Shown here: positions 1 to 8,270 of the stretch, piece after piece
Layout of the letters: each line of letters opens with the position of its first letter
Position numbering within the stretch: position 1 is the stretch's first letter
Assembly: GCA_027488855.1 (NCBI GenBank)
Contig: JAIYAV010000325.1
Coordinates: forward strand, 1 to 44,184
Direction of reading: 5' to 3'
Length of the DNA stretch: 44,184 nucleotides
Source of the DNA: Saprospiraceae bacterium
Lineage (GTDB): Bacteria; Bacteroidota; Bacteroidia; Chitinophagales; Saprospiraceae
The notes under the pieces: model-generated
Seen by the model: only the letters and a program-made list of their open reading frames with translations
The model's database searches: none
What the model was told of the DNA's origin: nothing
Position numbers and translations under genes: made by a program

Positions 1-137
1 AATCGTCGCGTCGTCGCGTCGTCGCGGTTATTAAAAATGATTGGGCGCAGCCCAATCCAAAATGGTTTGAAACTAGAACTGATCGACCCTGCGGACGACC
101 GGGGCTATTATTAATTCAACCGAATCCGCGGTTTGTT
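1..137. repeat. Edge of an intergenic palindromic element
   Basis: No gene is seen here. A perfect 7-bp hairpin with a 3-nt loop lies at 40-56, and the first 27 bases are a GTCGC-type short tandem repeat. The stretch around 70-105 (AGAACTGATCGACCCTGC and flanks) closely resembles both arms of the large palindrome at 22376-22691, so this may be one arm of a related element whose other arm lies outside the window. That last step is inference. Confidence 0.4.
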
Positions 138-155
138 ATCCCAAAAATTCGGGAT
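138..155. terminator. Small hairpin after the TonB receptor gene
   Basis: ATCCCAAAAATTCGGGAT forms a short stem, 12 nt beyond the stop codon of the minus-strand TonB receptor gene. It lacks a clear following T-run on the minus strand, so intrinsic termination is only a possibility. Confidence 0.35.
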
Positions 156-167
156 GCCTCATGTTTC

Positions 168-2594
168 TCACCATTCAATCATCAAACCAATACTCGGCAG
201 TGCCCGCCCCGTGCCATTGTCCAAAACCTTGGTTTTGTAACGCTGATCCCCCACCGAAGCATCCGGGTTCAAAATGACGCCCGAGCCAATGGGCCGGCCA
301 TCTGCATCCAAGGGGCGATCCAGGAAGAGTTCTGGACTGGATACGGAGGTACTGAACATGTTTTCGATGTCGAAATACAGGTTGAGGCTCCATTGGGGGA
401 AGAACCACTTTTTATCTACCCGGAAATCCAGGAAATTGATGGCTTCACTCCGCTCGGTATTGAGCTGATCGTAGTCGGGGATCCCCCGGCCATTGACGTC
501 CCAGTTGGCAACCAAGGCCGAATTATTGGAGAATGGGGTACGTGGCAACCCAGTTTGAAAACGCCAGTTGAGGCCGATTTCCCAGTTTTTCTTCAGTTTT
601 TTGCCCAAAGTCAGGTTCACAATGTGGCGGGCATCCCAGGAGGAGGGCAGCAAGACTTTGTTCTTGTCCTCAAACTCGCTCCAGCCGAGGGTATAGGCCA
701 TAATGCCGTAAAAACCCTTGAACAAACGTTGTTGGAACAAAAACTCCAGGCCATAACTGCGCCCTTTAGAACGAGGAGTAGCAGGTTCATTGCCCACCAC
801 CCCAAAGTCACCCCCAAGGTTAGCCAGCGTCAAACTATCGCGCAGCAAAAAGGGATAATTCGCGTAACCCTTGTAAAAACCTTCCACGGTGATCCGGGCA
901 TTGTTGTTGGTGTTGAATTCCAAGCCGGCCACCAATTGATTGTTGCGGATGTATTTAATGCCGTTGTTTTTGTTGATAAACTCCCCCCCTTGCTGGTAGC
1001 CCAGGATGGTGTATGGAGGCAGTTGGTAAAAAATGCCTGCGTTGAAATTGAGGGCCAAGTTTTTAGTCAGACTGTAAGATGCCGAAAACCTTGGCGACAA
1101 CTGCTCCAACAAATTACTCATTTCCTCCGAATAGGTATTGGCATCCGCACGAATCCCCGCCGACAGACTCAGGCGATTGTCCACAAACTTGCGGCTGATT
1201 TGGCCAAACAAGTTGTATTTGCTAATGTTAAAGGCGCTGCTGTAATCGATGGTTTGAGCCCCTGCGGAGGTAAAAATCCGGTTGAAGGTGCTGTTGTTGT
1301 AGCGTGCAAATTCGTAACCCAGTCCATAATTGAGGCGAAAATCACCCGCCCGCACGGTGTTTTCCAGGCGCAACTTGTTTTCAATCTCCTGGGATTGGTA
1401 ATCCAGAATCAGGTTGTTCGGGTTGCTTTTATCGTTTTGGTAATACTTGATGGCCTTGTTGTCCAACATGCTGCGGCTGAGCACCACGGTGTAGTAACCA
1501 TTGGGGCGGTAGTGCTTGTACACCAGGCCATTGGTATAGCTCCACTGGGGGGTCTCAGGCAGTCGATCCAGGGTGGATTGTTGTTCTTCGGTGTCGTTGG
1601 CCTCCAGGTTGAGCTCAAACTGGTCGTAAGCCCCCAAACCGATGAAGGTCAGCTCGTTCTTTTTGTCCAGTTTAATCTTGACTTTGGCCTGAAAGTCGTT
1701 GTAAATGGGCAAAAAGGGCAGTTCAAAAATTTTAAATAAAAACTGCAAGTAAGAGCGACGAGCCGAGACCAGGAAGGTGGTTTTGTCGCCAATCGGCCCC
1801 TCCAAGGTCAAACCAATGTCGCTGGCACTCACCATAAAGGTCCCTCCAATGCGATCGTCGCGGCCATCGCGCTGCCGAAAATTGAACACCGAACTGACCG
1901 CATTGCCCCGATTGGCCGGAAAAGCCCCGCTGAAAAAGTCCACCTCATTGATGAAATTGACATTGATCAAACCCACTGGGCCACCCGATGCGCCTTGAGT
2001 AGCAAAGTGGTTGATGTTCGGCACTTCTACATCGTCCAGGAAAAAGCGGTTTTCATTGGGTGCGCCACCGCGAATGATGAGGTCATTGCGGAAAGCCGGA
2101 GTGATGGTGACCCCTGGCAGGGTTTGTACTACCTTGGAAATATCGCGATTGCCCCCAGGGTTGCGCTGGATTTCAGCTACACCAATGGTGCGAAGGGAAA
2201 CTGGACTTTCTTCGGTTTTTTTGAAGGGAGGCGCTTTGATCACTACTTCATCCAGTTTTTGGGAACTGCTGGTCAGCTCGAAGTCAGCAACGGCAGGTTT
2301 GTTGTTGGTGACCTGAATTTCAAAGGCGGTGGCATCCTCGTAGCCTACAAAGGAAGCCCGAATATTGTACAAACCTGGCGCGAGTCCAGTGATTTCGTAC
2401 AATCCATTCTCATCCGTAGTGGTCCCAAAGTCGGTACCAATTACCAAGACGTTGGCAAAAGGGATGGCTTCATTGCTGATTTTGTCGCTGATTTTCCCTT
2501 TGATGATGCCATTTTGGGCAAAAAGACCAAAAGGTGTCAACAAAAGCAGTACTAGCCAGTTGTTAAGCAGTCGCGTTGCGGGTAAAACTTTCAT
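168..2594 (-). CDS. TonB-dependent outer-membrane receptor with carboxypeptidase-like N-terminal domain
   Basis: An outer-membrane TonB-dependent transporter of 808 residues. Residues 1-26 are a signal peptide ending LFAQ. About 28-115 form a carboxypeptidase-regulatory-like beta-sandwich (GKISD..., ...GLYNIRASFVGYE). A plug domain follows at about 130-230, containing IIRGGAPNENRFFLDDVE, and the rest is beta-barrel ending in an aromatic residue (IEW), as expected for an outer-membrane barrel. There is no adjacent SusD partner, so this resembles the non-Sus receptors that take up siderophores, metals, cobamides or peptides. The substrate cannot be read from sequence. The gene diverges from a MarR-type regulator across a 98-nt gap, so local regulation by that protein is plausible but unproven. 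The ATG start is supported by the signal peptide immediately after it. Confidence 0.9.
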   Translation of the reverse strand: MKVLPATRLLNNWLVLLLLTPFGLFAQNGIIKGKISDKISNEAIPFANVLVIGTDFGTTTDENGLYEITGLAPGLYNIRASFVGYEDATAFEIQVTNNKPAVADFELTSSSQKLDEVVIKAPPFKKTEESPVSLRTIGVAEIQRNPGGNRDISKVVQTLPGVTITPAFRNDLIIRGGAPNENRFFLDDVEVPNINHFATQGASGGPVGLINVNFINEVDFFSGAFPANRGNAVSSVFNFRQRDGRDDRIGGTFMVSASDIGLTLEGPIGDKTTFLVSARRSYLQFLFKIFELPFLPIYNDFQAKVKIKLDKKNELTFIGLGAYDQFELNLEANDTEEQQSTLDRLPETPQWSYTNGLVYKHYRPNGYYTVVLSRSMLDNKAIKYYQNDKSNPNNLILDYQSQEIENKLRLENTVRAGDFRLNYGLGYEFARYNNSTFNRIFTSAGAQTIDYSSAFNISKYNLFGQISRKFVDNRLSLSAGIRADANTYSEEMSNLLEQLSPRFSASYSLTKNLALNFNAGIFYQLPPYTILGYQQGGEFINKNNGIKYIRNNQLVAGLEFNTNNNARITVEGFYKGYANYPFLLRDSLTLANLGGDFGVVGNEPATPRSKGRSYGLEFLFQQRLFKGFYGIMAYTLGWSEFEDKNKVLLPSSWDARHIVNLTLGKKLKKNWEIGLNWRFQTGLPRTPFSNNSALVANWDVNGRGIPDYDQLNTERSEAINFLDFRVDKKWFFPQWSLNLYFDIENMFSTSVSSPELFLDRPLDADGRPIGSGVILNPDASVGDQRYKTKVLDNGTGRALPSIGLMIEW

Positions 2595-2692
2595 TTTATA
2601 ATTTTTTCACAGTTTTTTGCTATGTTTTCGAAACAAACACTAAACTAGCAACGCGAAAAATTGTTCTAGTTTTAGTCAAGATTTTTATCACC

Positions 2693-3331
2693 ATGACGTA
2701 CGAGCTGTTAAAACAAGTGGTTGGGCTGCTGGAAGAATTCGAGCAGGAAAGGGGAAAAAGTGATTTGCCGGCCTTCGCGGAATGGCTGCAAACCCGGGTT
2801 GCAGGAGCACAGGAAGAACTGCCCCATACCCGTTGGGACGATTACGCCTCCAACGTGGACGCGCACATTACCATGAATATTGGTGTGCTGAACTCCCACG
2901 CCAAACACTACATCAAAACGGCACTAAAGGATACTGAGTTAAAAGGACTCCAGGATTTTACTTTTCTGGCGGCCCTGGTCAGTCACGGCGATTTGCGCAA
3001 AACGGACATCATTGCCAAAAACATGATGGAGTTTTCACCGGGTATGGAAGTGATTCGCCGCTTGTTGCGCAATGGTTTTATCCAGGACTACGACAACCCT
3101 GAAGATGGGCGCTCACGGCGTGTGTCCATTACCCCAGCTGGTATGGCCGTGTTTGAACAGGCGATGCAAAACATGCAAAATGTACACCGCATAGTAGCTG
3201 GAAATCTGACGACGAAAGAAAAAGAAATGGTGCTGCATAAATTGCGCAAACTCATCGCCTTTCATCAGCCCATCTGGGACAATGAATACGGGGAAGATTT
3301 GGAGAAGATTGTGGAGCGGCATATCTTGTGA
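2693..3331 (+). CDS. MarR-type winged-helix transcriptional regulator
   Basis: A 212-residue DNA-binding protein. The winged helix-turn-helix spans roughly residues 85-150: helices around TFLAALVSHGDLRKTDIIAK and a recognition helix near SPGMEVIRRLLRNG, with a wing at 134-150 (DNPEDGRSRRVSITPAG) carrying the D-x-R-S/x-R-R pattern typical of MarR proteins. The helical ends should form the dimer interface. The frame is open upstream to 2576, but the ATG at 2693 gives a normal N-terminus and leaves a 98-nt divergent intergenic region shared with the TonB receptor gene, the most likely target. The ligand is unknown. A nested palindrome follows the stop codon. Confidence 0.85.
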   Translation: MTYELLKQVVGLLEEFEQERGKSDLPAFAEWLQTRVAGAQEELPHTRWDDYASNVDAHITMNIGVLNSHAKHYIKTALKDTELKGLQDFTFLAALVSHGDLRKTDIIAKNMMEFSPGMEVIRRLLRNGFIQDYDNPEDGRSRRVSITPAGMAVFEQAMQNMQNVHRIVAGNLTTKEKEMVLHKLRKLIAFHQPIWDNEYGEDLEKIVERHIL

Positions 3332-3411
3332 GGGTTTGTCACCAGACCTTAAGTTTTATAAAATTGTTTCGACAAAAGCTATACTATTTGCACCATTTAG
3401 TGTTTACGACC

Positions 3412-3564
3412 AGCGGCAGAGCCGCCAAACGTCTGTAGTATTCAACCACGGAGGGCATTTAAGGTGCGTAGCACCGGAACTTTTCTGCTGTTCCGGTGCT
3501 ACGCACCTTAAAATCCACCTTCGTTCCCTCATATCTACTACAGACGTTTGGCGGCTCTGCCGCT
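3412..3564. repeat. Nested perfect inverted repeat between MarR and glycerate kinase genes
   Basis: The outer arms 3412-3440 and 3536-3564 are perfect 29-bp reverse complements. The inner arms 3458-3480 and 3490-3512 are perfect over 23 bp with a 9-nt loop. The element fills much of the 354-nt gap 3332-3685, in which no gene is seen. It could end the MarR transcript, form a cruciform or be a MITE-like insertion. No flanking target duplication was recognised. Confidence 0.85.
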
Positions 3565-3685
3565 AACCAACTCATCTGGAACTATTGCTTGAATATAACT
3601 TCTTGTCGCTTCGCTTTTATAAAACTTAGAGTCAGGTAACAGGCCCTCCAACCTTAAAACCTAAACCTGGAACCTAACTATAACC

Positions 3686-4822
3686 ATGAAAATAGTCATC
3701 GCCGCCGATTCCTTTAAAGACGCCCTGCCCGCCCAACAAGTCTGCAATGCCATTGCCGAAGGGATCAGAAAAGTACAACCCAATGCCGAACTGGTCATTT
3801 TTCCCCTCGCCGATGGTGGAGAAGGGCTGGCGGATGTATTTGCCCATCACCTGGGTGGGAGTGCTGTACAAATGAATGCTTACGACCCATTGGGAAGAGA
3901 CATAACTTGCCAATACATCCTTTCTGCCAATGGTGAAAAAGCCTTCATTGAAATGGCTCAGGCTTCTGGCCTGCAACGCCTCAGCGAGGAAGAGCGCAAC
4001 CCCATGCTCACCAGCACTTACGGCACCGGGCAAATGATCGCCCACGCGCTGGATAGAGGCGTACGCCACATTTTATTGGGTCTGGGAGGTAGTGCCACCA
4101 ATGACGCCGGAATGGGCATGGCCGCTGCGCTGGGTTACGAATTTCATACCGCTCAAGGGAAGGAATTGCTGCCACGGGGTGAATCATTGGCGGCCATCGA
4201 ACGGATTGAAGTGGATAAAGTACATCCTGCACTGGCGGAAACCCGCTTTGAGGTATTGTGTGATGTCAAAAACCCGCTGTATGGCCCCATGGGTGCAGCG
4301 TATGTCTTTGGCCCTCAAAAGGGTGCCAATGCGGCCATGGTGGAGCGTTTGGACTTGGGACTGCAACAGTTTGGTACTTTGTTGGAAAAAACCTTTGGGC
4401 AGGATTTTTCTACGCCTCCCGGGGCTGGTGCTGCCGGGGGGATGGGCGCAGCGTGCTTGGCCTTCCTCAAAGGTGAGCTGCACCCAGGGATTGACGCCGT
4501 GATGAACTTGACCAATTTCGATGCTGTGCTGCAAGGTGCCGATCTGGTCTTCACAGGCGAAGGTCGTTTGGATAGTCAAACCCTGAGTGGAAAACTCGTG
4601 CGGGGGATTTGTGGCCGTGCAACTCAATTTGGTGTACCTACCATTGCGCTTTGTGGTGCCATCGATGTGGATCAAGCCTTTTTGGACTTGATTGGATTAA
4701 AAGCTGCTTTTGCAATTGGGCGGAAAGTTCAGATTTTTGACGATGCGCTGGCGAGTACGGGGGAGAATTTGGAGTTTGTGGCGGAGCAGGTGATGCGGGT
4801 AGCAGGGCTGGCAACCAAATAG
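3686..4822 (+). CDS. Glycerate kinase (GlxK/GarK family)
   Basis: A cytoplasmic kinase of 378 residues that phosphorylates D-glycerate with ATP, typically giving 2-phosphoglycerate in this family. It starts with the family signature MKIVIAADSFKDALPA (the usual form is APDSFKGSLSA). It also has LADGGEGLADVF at 41-52, the glycine-rich GLGGSATNDAGMG at 132-144, GAGAAGGMGAA near 250 and FTGEGRLDSQTLSGK near 290. Length and motif order match complete members. It has no operon partner: 128 nt and a promoter-like box separate it from the next plus-strand gene. The start ATG follows the palindromic element by about 120 nt. A link to uronate or tartronate catabolism is possible, but no tartronate-semialdehyde genes are seen. 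Confidence 0.93.
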   Translation: MKIVIAADSFKDALPAQQVCNAIAEGIRKVQPNAELVIFPLADGGEGLADVFAHHLGGSAVQMNAYDPLGRDITCQYILSANGEKAFIEMAQASGLQRLSEEERNPMLTSTYGTGQMIAHALDRGVRHILLGLGGSATNDAGMGMAAALGYEFHTAQGKELLPRGESLAAIERIEVDKVHPALAETRFEVLCDVKNPLYGPMGAAYVFGPQKGANAAMVERLDLGLQQFGTLLEKTFGQDFSTPPGAGAAGGMGAACLAFLKGELHPGIDAVMNLTNFDAVLQGADLVFTGEGRLDSQTLSGKLVRGICGRATQFGVPTIALCGAIDVDQAFLDLIGLKAAFAIGRKVQIFDDALASTGENLEFVAEQVMRVAGLATK

Positions 4823-4915
4823 AACCATTATAATAAGTCCGCAATGGTTTTTCTTAGACCTTGTTCCAGCAAGTAGTGAACAATCTGTCCCTTCTATGCT
4901 TTAAGGAATAAAACT

Positions 4916-4923
4916 TACCTTTG
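4916..4923 (+). promoter_or_regulatory. Bacteroidota -7 promoter box for the carboxylase gene
   Basis: TACCTTTG matches the TAnnTTTG consensus of Bacteroidota housekeeping promoters exactly and lies 28 nt before the ATG at 4951. No convincing -33 TTTG is seen at the usual distance. The box overlaps an in-frame TTG at 4921, which argues against that codon as the translation start. Confidence 0.5.
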
Positions 4924-4950
4924 CGCCACGCAAGCCACAACCAGCTACGT

Positions 4951-6585
4951 ATGACCAAAAAAGAGATCGACCAGAACCTGAACGAAGACAACATGAAGCT
5001 GCAACTGGCCCGTTTGCAGCACCGTTTCGATAAAATCAAACTCGGCGGTGGAGAAAAACGCATCGCCCAGCAGCATGCCCAGGGCAAAATGAGCGTACGC
5101 GAACGGGTCAACTACCTAATTGACCCTGGTTCCCATTTTCTGGAAATTGGTGCTTTCGCGGGTTATGAAATGTACCCGGACGAAGGTGGATGTCCAGCGG
5201 GTGGTGTAGTGGTAGGCATCGGTTATGTGCGTGGCCGCCAGTGTATGATTGTGGCCAACGATGCCACGGTGAAAGCGGGTGCCTGGTTTCCGATCACGGG
5301 CAAAAAGAACCTGCGCGCTCAGGAAATCGCCATGGAAAACCGCCTGCCGATCATCTATTTGGTAGACAGCGCCGGGGTTTTTCTGCCCATGCAAGACGAA
5401 ATTTTTCCCGATAAAGAACATTTTGGCCGCATCTTCCGCAACAATGCCAAGATGTCGAGCATGGGCATTCCGCAAATCGCAGCGATCATGGGCAGTTGTG
5501 TGGCCGGTGGTGCGTATTTGCCCATCATGTCGGACGAGGCGCTGATTGTGGAAGGCACCGGATCTATCTTTCTGGCGGGGCCTTATCTGGTCAAAGCGGC
5601 CATTGGAGAAGATGCGGACAAAGAAACCCTTGGGGGCGCGAGTACGCATAGCGAAATTTCCGGGGTGACCGATTACAAGGTACCCAACGATCAGGTGTGT
5701 CTGGATACGATCAAGGATTTGGTGGACAAAATGGGGCATTTCTCCAAAGCTGGTTTTGATCGGGTAGAGCCCGCAGCCCCCGCAGTTGAGGAGTCGGAAT
5801 TGTTGCGCATTATGCCCAACGATTCTTCCAAACCTTATTCTACTGTGGAACTGCTCAAATGCATCGTCGACGATTCCAAACTCACCCAATACAAGGAACA
5901 CTACGGCAAAACCATCATCTGTGCCTATGCGCGCATCGATGGCTGGGCGGTGGGCATTGTGGCCAATCACCGCGAGGTGGTGCGCAACGCCAAGGGTGAA
6001 ATGCAATTCGGCGGCGTGATTTACTCCGACTCTGCGGACAAAGCCACCCGTTTTATCCTCAATTGCAACCAGAAAAAGATACCTTTGGTGTTTATGCACG
6101 ATGTGACGGGCTTTATGGTAGGTTCGCGCTCCGAGCATGGCGGCATCATTAAAGATGGAGCTAAAATGGTGAATGCGGTAGCCAATTCCACCGTGCCCAA
6201 GTTCAGTGTGGTAATGGGCAACTCCTACGGCGCAGGCAACTACGCCATGTGTGGAAAAGCTTACGACCCCCGCCTCATCGTGGCCTGGCCTACCGCCAAA
6301 ATCGCGGTGATGGGTGGTTCGCAGGCAGCAAAAACCTTGATGCAAATCCAGGTAGCTTCCATGAAATCCAAAGGGGAAGAACTGGACGCAGAAACGGAAC
6401 AACGCTTGTTCAACGAGATCAAAGACAAATACGACCAACAAACTTCGCCCTATTACGCAGCTGCCCGCCTTTGGGTGGACGCCATCATCAACCCGCTCGA
6501 AACCCGCAAGGTGATTTCAATGGGCATTGAGGCAGCGAACAATGCGCAAGTGGAGAAATTTAATGTGGGAGTGATACAAAGTTGA
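4951..6585 (+). CDS. Acyl-CoA carboxylase, carboxyltransferase (beta) subunit, methylcrotonyl-CoA carboxylase-like
   Basis: Carboxyltransferase subunit, 544 residues, of a biotin-dependent acyl-CoA carboxylase. It moves the carboxyl group from carboxybiotin to an acyl-CoA. N- and C-terminal crotonase-fold halves are both present: GSCVAGGAYLPIMSDEA with LAGPYLVKAAIGE in the first, and VTGFMVGSRSEHGGIIK, GNSYGAGNYAMCGKAYDPR and VMGGSQAAK in the second. The GNYAMCGKAYDPR form and the alanine-rich first oxyanion loop resemble 3-methylcrotonyl-CoA carboxylase beta (leucine breakdown) more than propionyl-CoA carboxylase, but substrate choice is inferred. No biotin-carboxylase alpha subunit is nearby. 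The frame is open to TTG 4921, but the ATG at 4951 is chosen because a promoter box covers 4916-4923. The stop codon lies inside the left arm of the following palindrome. Confidence 0.92.
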   Translation: MTKKEIDQNLNEDNMKLQLARLQHRFDKIKLGGGEKRIAQQHAQGKMSVRERVNYLIDPGSHFLEIGAFAGYEMYPDEGGCPAGGVVVGIGYVRGRQCMIVANDATVKAGAWFPITGKKNLRAQEIAMENRLPIIYLVDSAGVFLPMQDEIFPDKEHFGRIFRNNAKMSSMGIPQIAAIMGSCVAGGAYLPIMSDEALIVEGTGSIFLAGPYLVKAAIGEDADKETLGGASTHSEISGVTDYKVPNDQVCLDTIKDLVDKMGHFSKAGFDRVEPAAPAVEESELLRIMPNDSSKPYSTVELLKCIVDDSKLTQYKEHYGKTIICAYARIDGWAVGIVANHREVVRNAKGEMQFGGVIYSDSADKATRFILNCNQKKIPLVFMHDVTGFMVGSRSEHGGIIKDGAKMVNAVANSTVPKFSVVMGNSYGAGNYAMCGKAYDPRLIVAWPTAKIAVMGGSQAAKTLMQIQVASMKSKGEELDAETEQRLFNEIKDKYDQQTSPYYAAARLWVDAIINPLETRKVISMGIEAANNAQVEKFNVGVIQS

Positions 6586-6700
6586 AAAGTTGAAGGGTTG
6601 AAGAGTTGAGGCTGCCGCAGCGATTTTGACAATGTTCTTGTCCGGGTTGCTGCGATAGCCCAAACTTCTCAACTCCTCAACACCTCAACTCCTCAACTTG
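6579..6700. repeat. Intergenic palindrome spanning stop codon to start region
   Basis: The outer arms are built from tandem (A)GTTGA(A/G) units (6579-6611) and their complement (6665-6700). The inner stem pairs GGCTGCCGCAGC (6610-6621) with GCTGCGATAGCC (6649-6660). It begins in the last codons of the carboxylase gene and ends 5 nt before the methyltransferase ATG, so it occupies the whole 120-nt gap. The arm and core are shared with the element at 14031-14143. Confidence 0.8.
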
Positions 6701-6705
6701 AAAAA

Positions 6706-7935
6706 ATGAAATTCATCGCCAAAACACTCGCCGGTCTCGAACCCGTGCTCGTGGAAGAACTGAAAAGCCTGGGGGCTGAAAATGCTCACCCGGGCAAACG
6801 TGCTGTTTTTTTTGAAGGAGATATGGAAATCCTGTACCGTGCCAACCTGGAGTTGCGTACGGCCCTGCGCATTTTAGTGCCCATCAGTGAGTTCAAGGTG
6901 CGCAATGAAGATGACTTGTACCATAAAATTGGCAAAATCGACTGGTCGGAATACATGAGTGTGGACGATACGTTGGCGGTGGATGCGGTGACCACTTCCG
7001 AGGTCATCCGGCACTCCAAGTTTGCGGCATTGCGGGTGAAAGATGCGATTGTGGATCAGTTCCGCAGAAAATACGACAAACGCCCGGATGTCAATACCGA
7101 GTTCCCCACCCTGCGCCTCAACCTCCACGTGGGCGACCAGGATGTAACCCTTGCCCTGGACAGCAGCGGCGAATCCCTGCACAAACGCGGCTACCGGGTC
7201 GACAGTGTAGAAGCCCCCATCAACGAGGTGCTGGCCGCCGGAATGATCCTGCTCAGCGGCTGGCAGTGCGACAGCGATTTTACCGACCCCATGTGTGGCT
7301 CCGGCACCTTGCCCATCGAGGCGGCCATGCTGGCTTACAACATTGCGCCCCAGATCAATCGCCAGAATTTTGGCTTCATGCGTTGGGAGAATTTCGATAA
7401 AAAACTCTGGGCTAAAGTCCGCGAAGAAGCCATCCTTGGCCAAGTCGTCTTCCAGCACAACATCTACGCTTCCGACATCGATTTTAAAGCGGTCAACAGC
7501 GTGGGTTACAACCTCGAAAAAGCGGGCATGGAAGGCAAAGTCCAGGTCAGCCGCGAACGCTTCGAGAACGTACTACCCCGTTCCGAAAGTGGCATCCTGA
7601 TGATGAACCCACCCTACGATGAACGGATGGAACTGGACAGTGTACAAGATTTTTACAAAGGCATCGGCGACACATTCAAAAAGAACTGGGCAGGCCACTC
7701 TGCCTGGATCATCACCTCCAATATGGAAGCGGTAAAAACGGTGGGCTTGCGGCCTTCCCGGCGGATTCCGCTGTTTAATGGGAAGCTAGAGTGCAGGTTT
7801 TTGAAGTATGAGTTGTATGCGGGGAGTAAGAGGGTGAGGGAGGAAAGAGGAGAGATGAGAGAGGAAAGAGGGCCGATCAAAGCGGATCAGGCAGAGGTGA
7901 AAAATGAAAAAGTGAGCGGGGATGATGATTGGTAG
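6706..7935 (+). CDS. THUMP-domain class I SAM-dependent RNA methyltransferase (RlmL-N/YpsC-like)
   Basis: A predicted rRNA N2-guanine methyltransferase of 409 residues. An N-terminal THUMP/ferredoxin-like RNA-binding part covers about 1-160 (opening FIAKTLAGLEPVLVEELKSLG). The Rossmann methyltransferase follows with DPMCGSGTLPIE at 194-205 and the catalytic NPPY motif at 301-304, which is followed by DERM. RlmL-type enzymes modify 23S rRNA G2445; that target is family knowledge and not shown here. The last ~35 residues (from about 375) are an odd charged tail, rich in Arg/Glu and then Lys/Asp, encoded by purine-only GAGGAAAGAGG repeats. This is unlike the domain and probably recently acquired. 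The gene begins 5 nt after a palindrome that starts inside the preceding gene, so co-transcription with the carboxylase gene is possible. Confidence 0.9.
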   Translation: MKFIAKTLAGLEPVLVEELKSLGAENAHPGKRAVFFEGDMEILYRANLELRTALRILVPISEFKVRNEDDLYHKIGKIDWSEYMSVDDTLAVDAVTTSEVIRHSKFAALRVKDAIVDQFRRKYDKRPDVNTEFPTLRLNLHVGDQDVTLALDSSGESLHKRGYRVDSVEAPINEVLAAGMILLSGWQCDSDFTDPMCGSGTLPIEAAMLAYNIAPQINRQNFGFMRWENFDKKLWAKVREEAILGQVVFQHNIYASDIDFKAVNSVGYNLEKAGMEGKVQVSRERFENVLPRSESGILMMNPPYDERMELDSVQDFYKGIGDTFKKNWAGHSAWIITSNMEAVKTVGLRPSRRIPLFNGKLECRFLKYELYAGSKRVREERGEMREERGPIKADQAEVKNEKVSGDDDW

Positions 7936-8000
7936 GGTGAGAAAATTTCAACATGTACCAATAACAAGATTCAATAACCATCACCAATTCAACTATTCCA

Positions 8001-8267
8001 ATGGGACTTCGTGAAGCTATTTTGGAGGATGTTAAGCAGCAAGGTATTGAGCAAGGTATTGAGCAAGGTATTGCCACTGAAAAGAGTGAATTCACTAAAA
8101 AACTCTGGGAGTTACAGGAGTTTTCATTGGATAAGATCGCCATCTTGGTAGACCTCCCCCAGGAACAAGTCTGTGAGATCATCCTTGCATTGCTACAAGC
8201 CAATGGGCAATCTATGGAAGATGCGGAACTGCAAATCAAGGCCTACCAAACCAAATTTGTGCCTTAG
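8001..8267 (+). CDS. Small orphan protein resembling the C-terminal tail of Rpn (PD-(D/E)XK) proteins
   Basis: An 88-residue helical protein: MGLREAILEDVKQQ, then a GIEQ-GIEQ-GIA repeat at about residues 14-24, then a helical segment containing LDKIAILVDLPQEQVCEIILALL. The K/E/Q-G-I-E repeats followed by a small helical bundle are typical of the C-terminus of Rpn family recombination-promoting nucleases and related transposase-like proteins. No nuclease domain lies upstream; only 65 nt separate it from the methyltransferase gene. It may be a deletion remnant, or a free-standing short form like the RpnS products made from internal starts in other Rpn genes (inference). It converges on the esterase gene with a 3-nt gap between stop codons. 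Function is unknown. Confidence 0.65.
   Translation: MGLREAILEDVKQQGIEQGIEQGIATEKSEFTKKLWELQEFSLDKIAILVDLPQEQVCEIILALLQANGQSMEDAELQIKAYQTKFVP
8039..8074 (+). repeat. Three tandem 12-nt in-frame repeats
   Basis: GCAAGGTATTGA occurs three times in direct tandem (the third ends in C), encoding the Q-G-I-E heptad-like run of the small Rpn-tail protein. In-frame 12-mers allow copy-number change by slippage without breaking the frame. Confidence 0.9.
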
Positions 8268-8270
8268 CAT

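Noticed and set aside
393-1739. 448-codon open frame antisense to the TonB receptor gene
   Set aside because: It has no recognisable domain and mirrors the codon pattern of a well-supported receptor on the other strand. Similar long antisense frames over the carboxylase, CE12-GH28, CE8, PL1 and choice-of-anchor genes were dropped for the same reason.
3686-4822. Glycerate kinase as a member of the pectin pathway
   Set aside because: KduI/KduD lead to KDG, which needs KdgK and KdgA; glycerate kinase is not on that route and the gene is separated from the locus.
4921-4950. TTG start at 4921 for the carboxylase
   Set aside because: It overlaps an exact TAnnTTTG promoter box; the ATG at 4951 is preferred.
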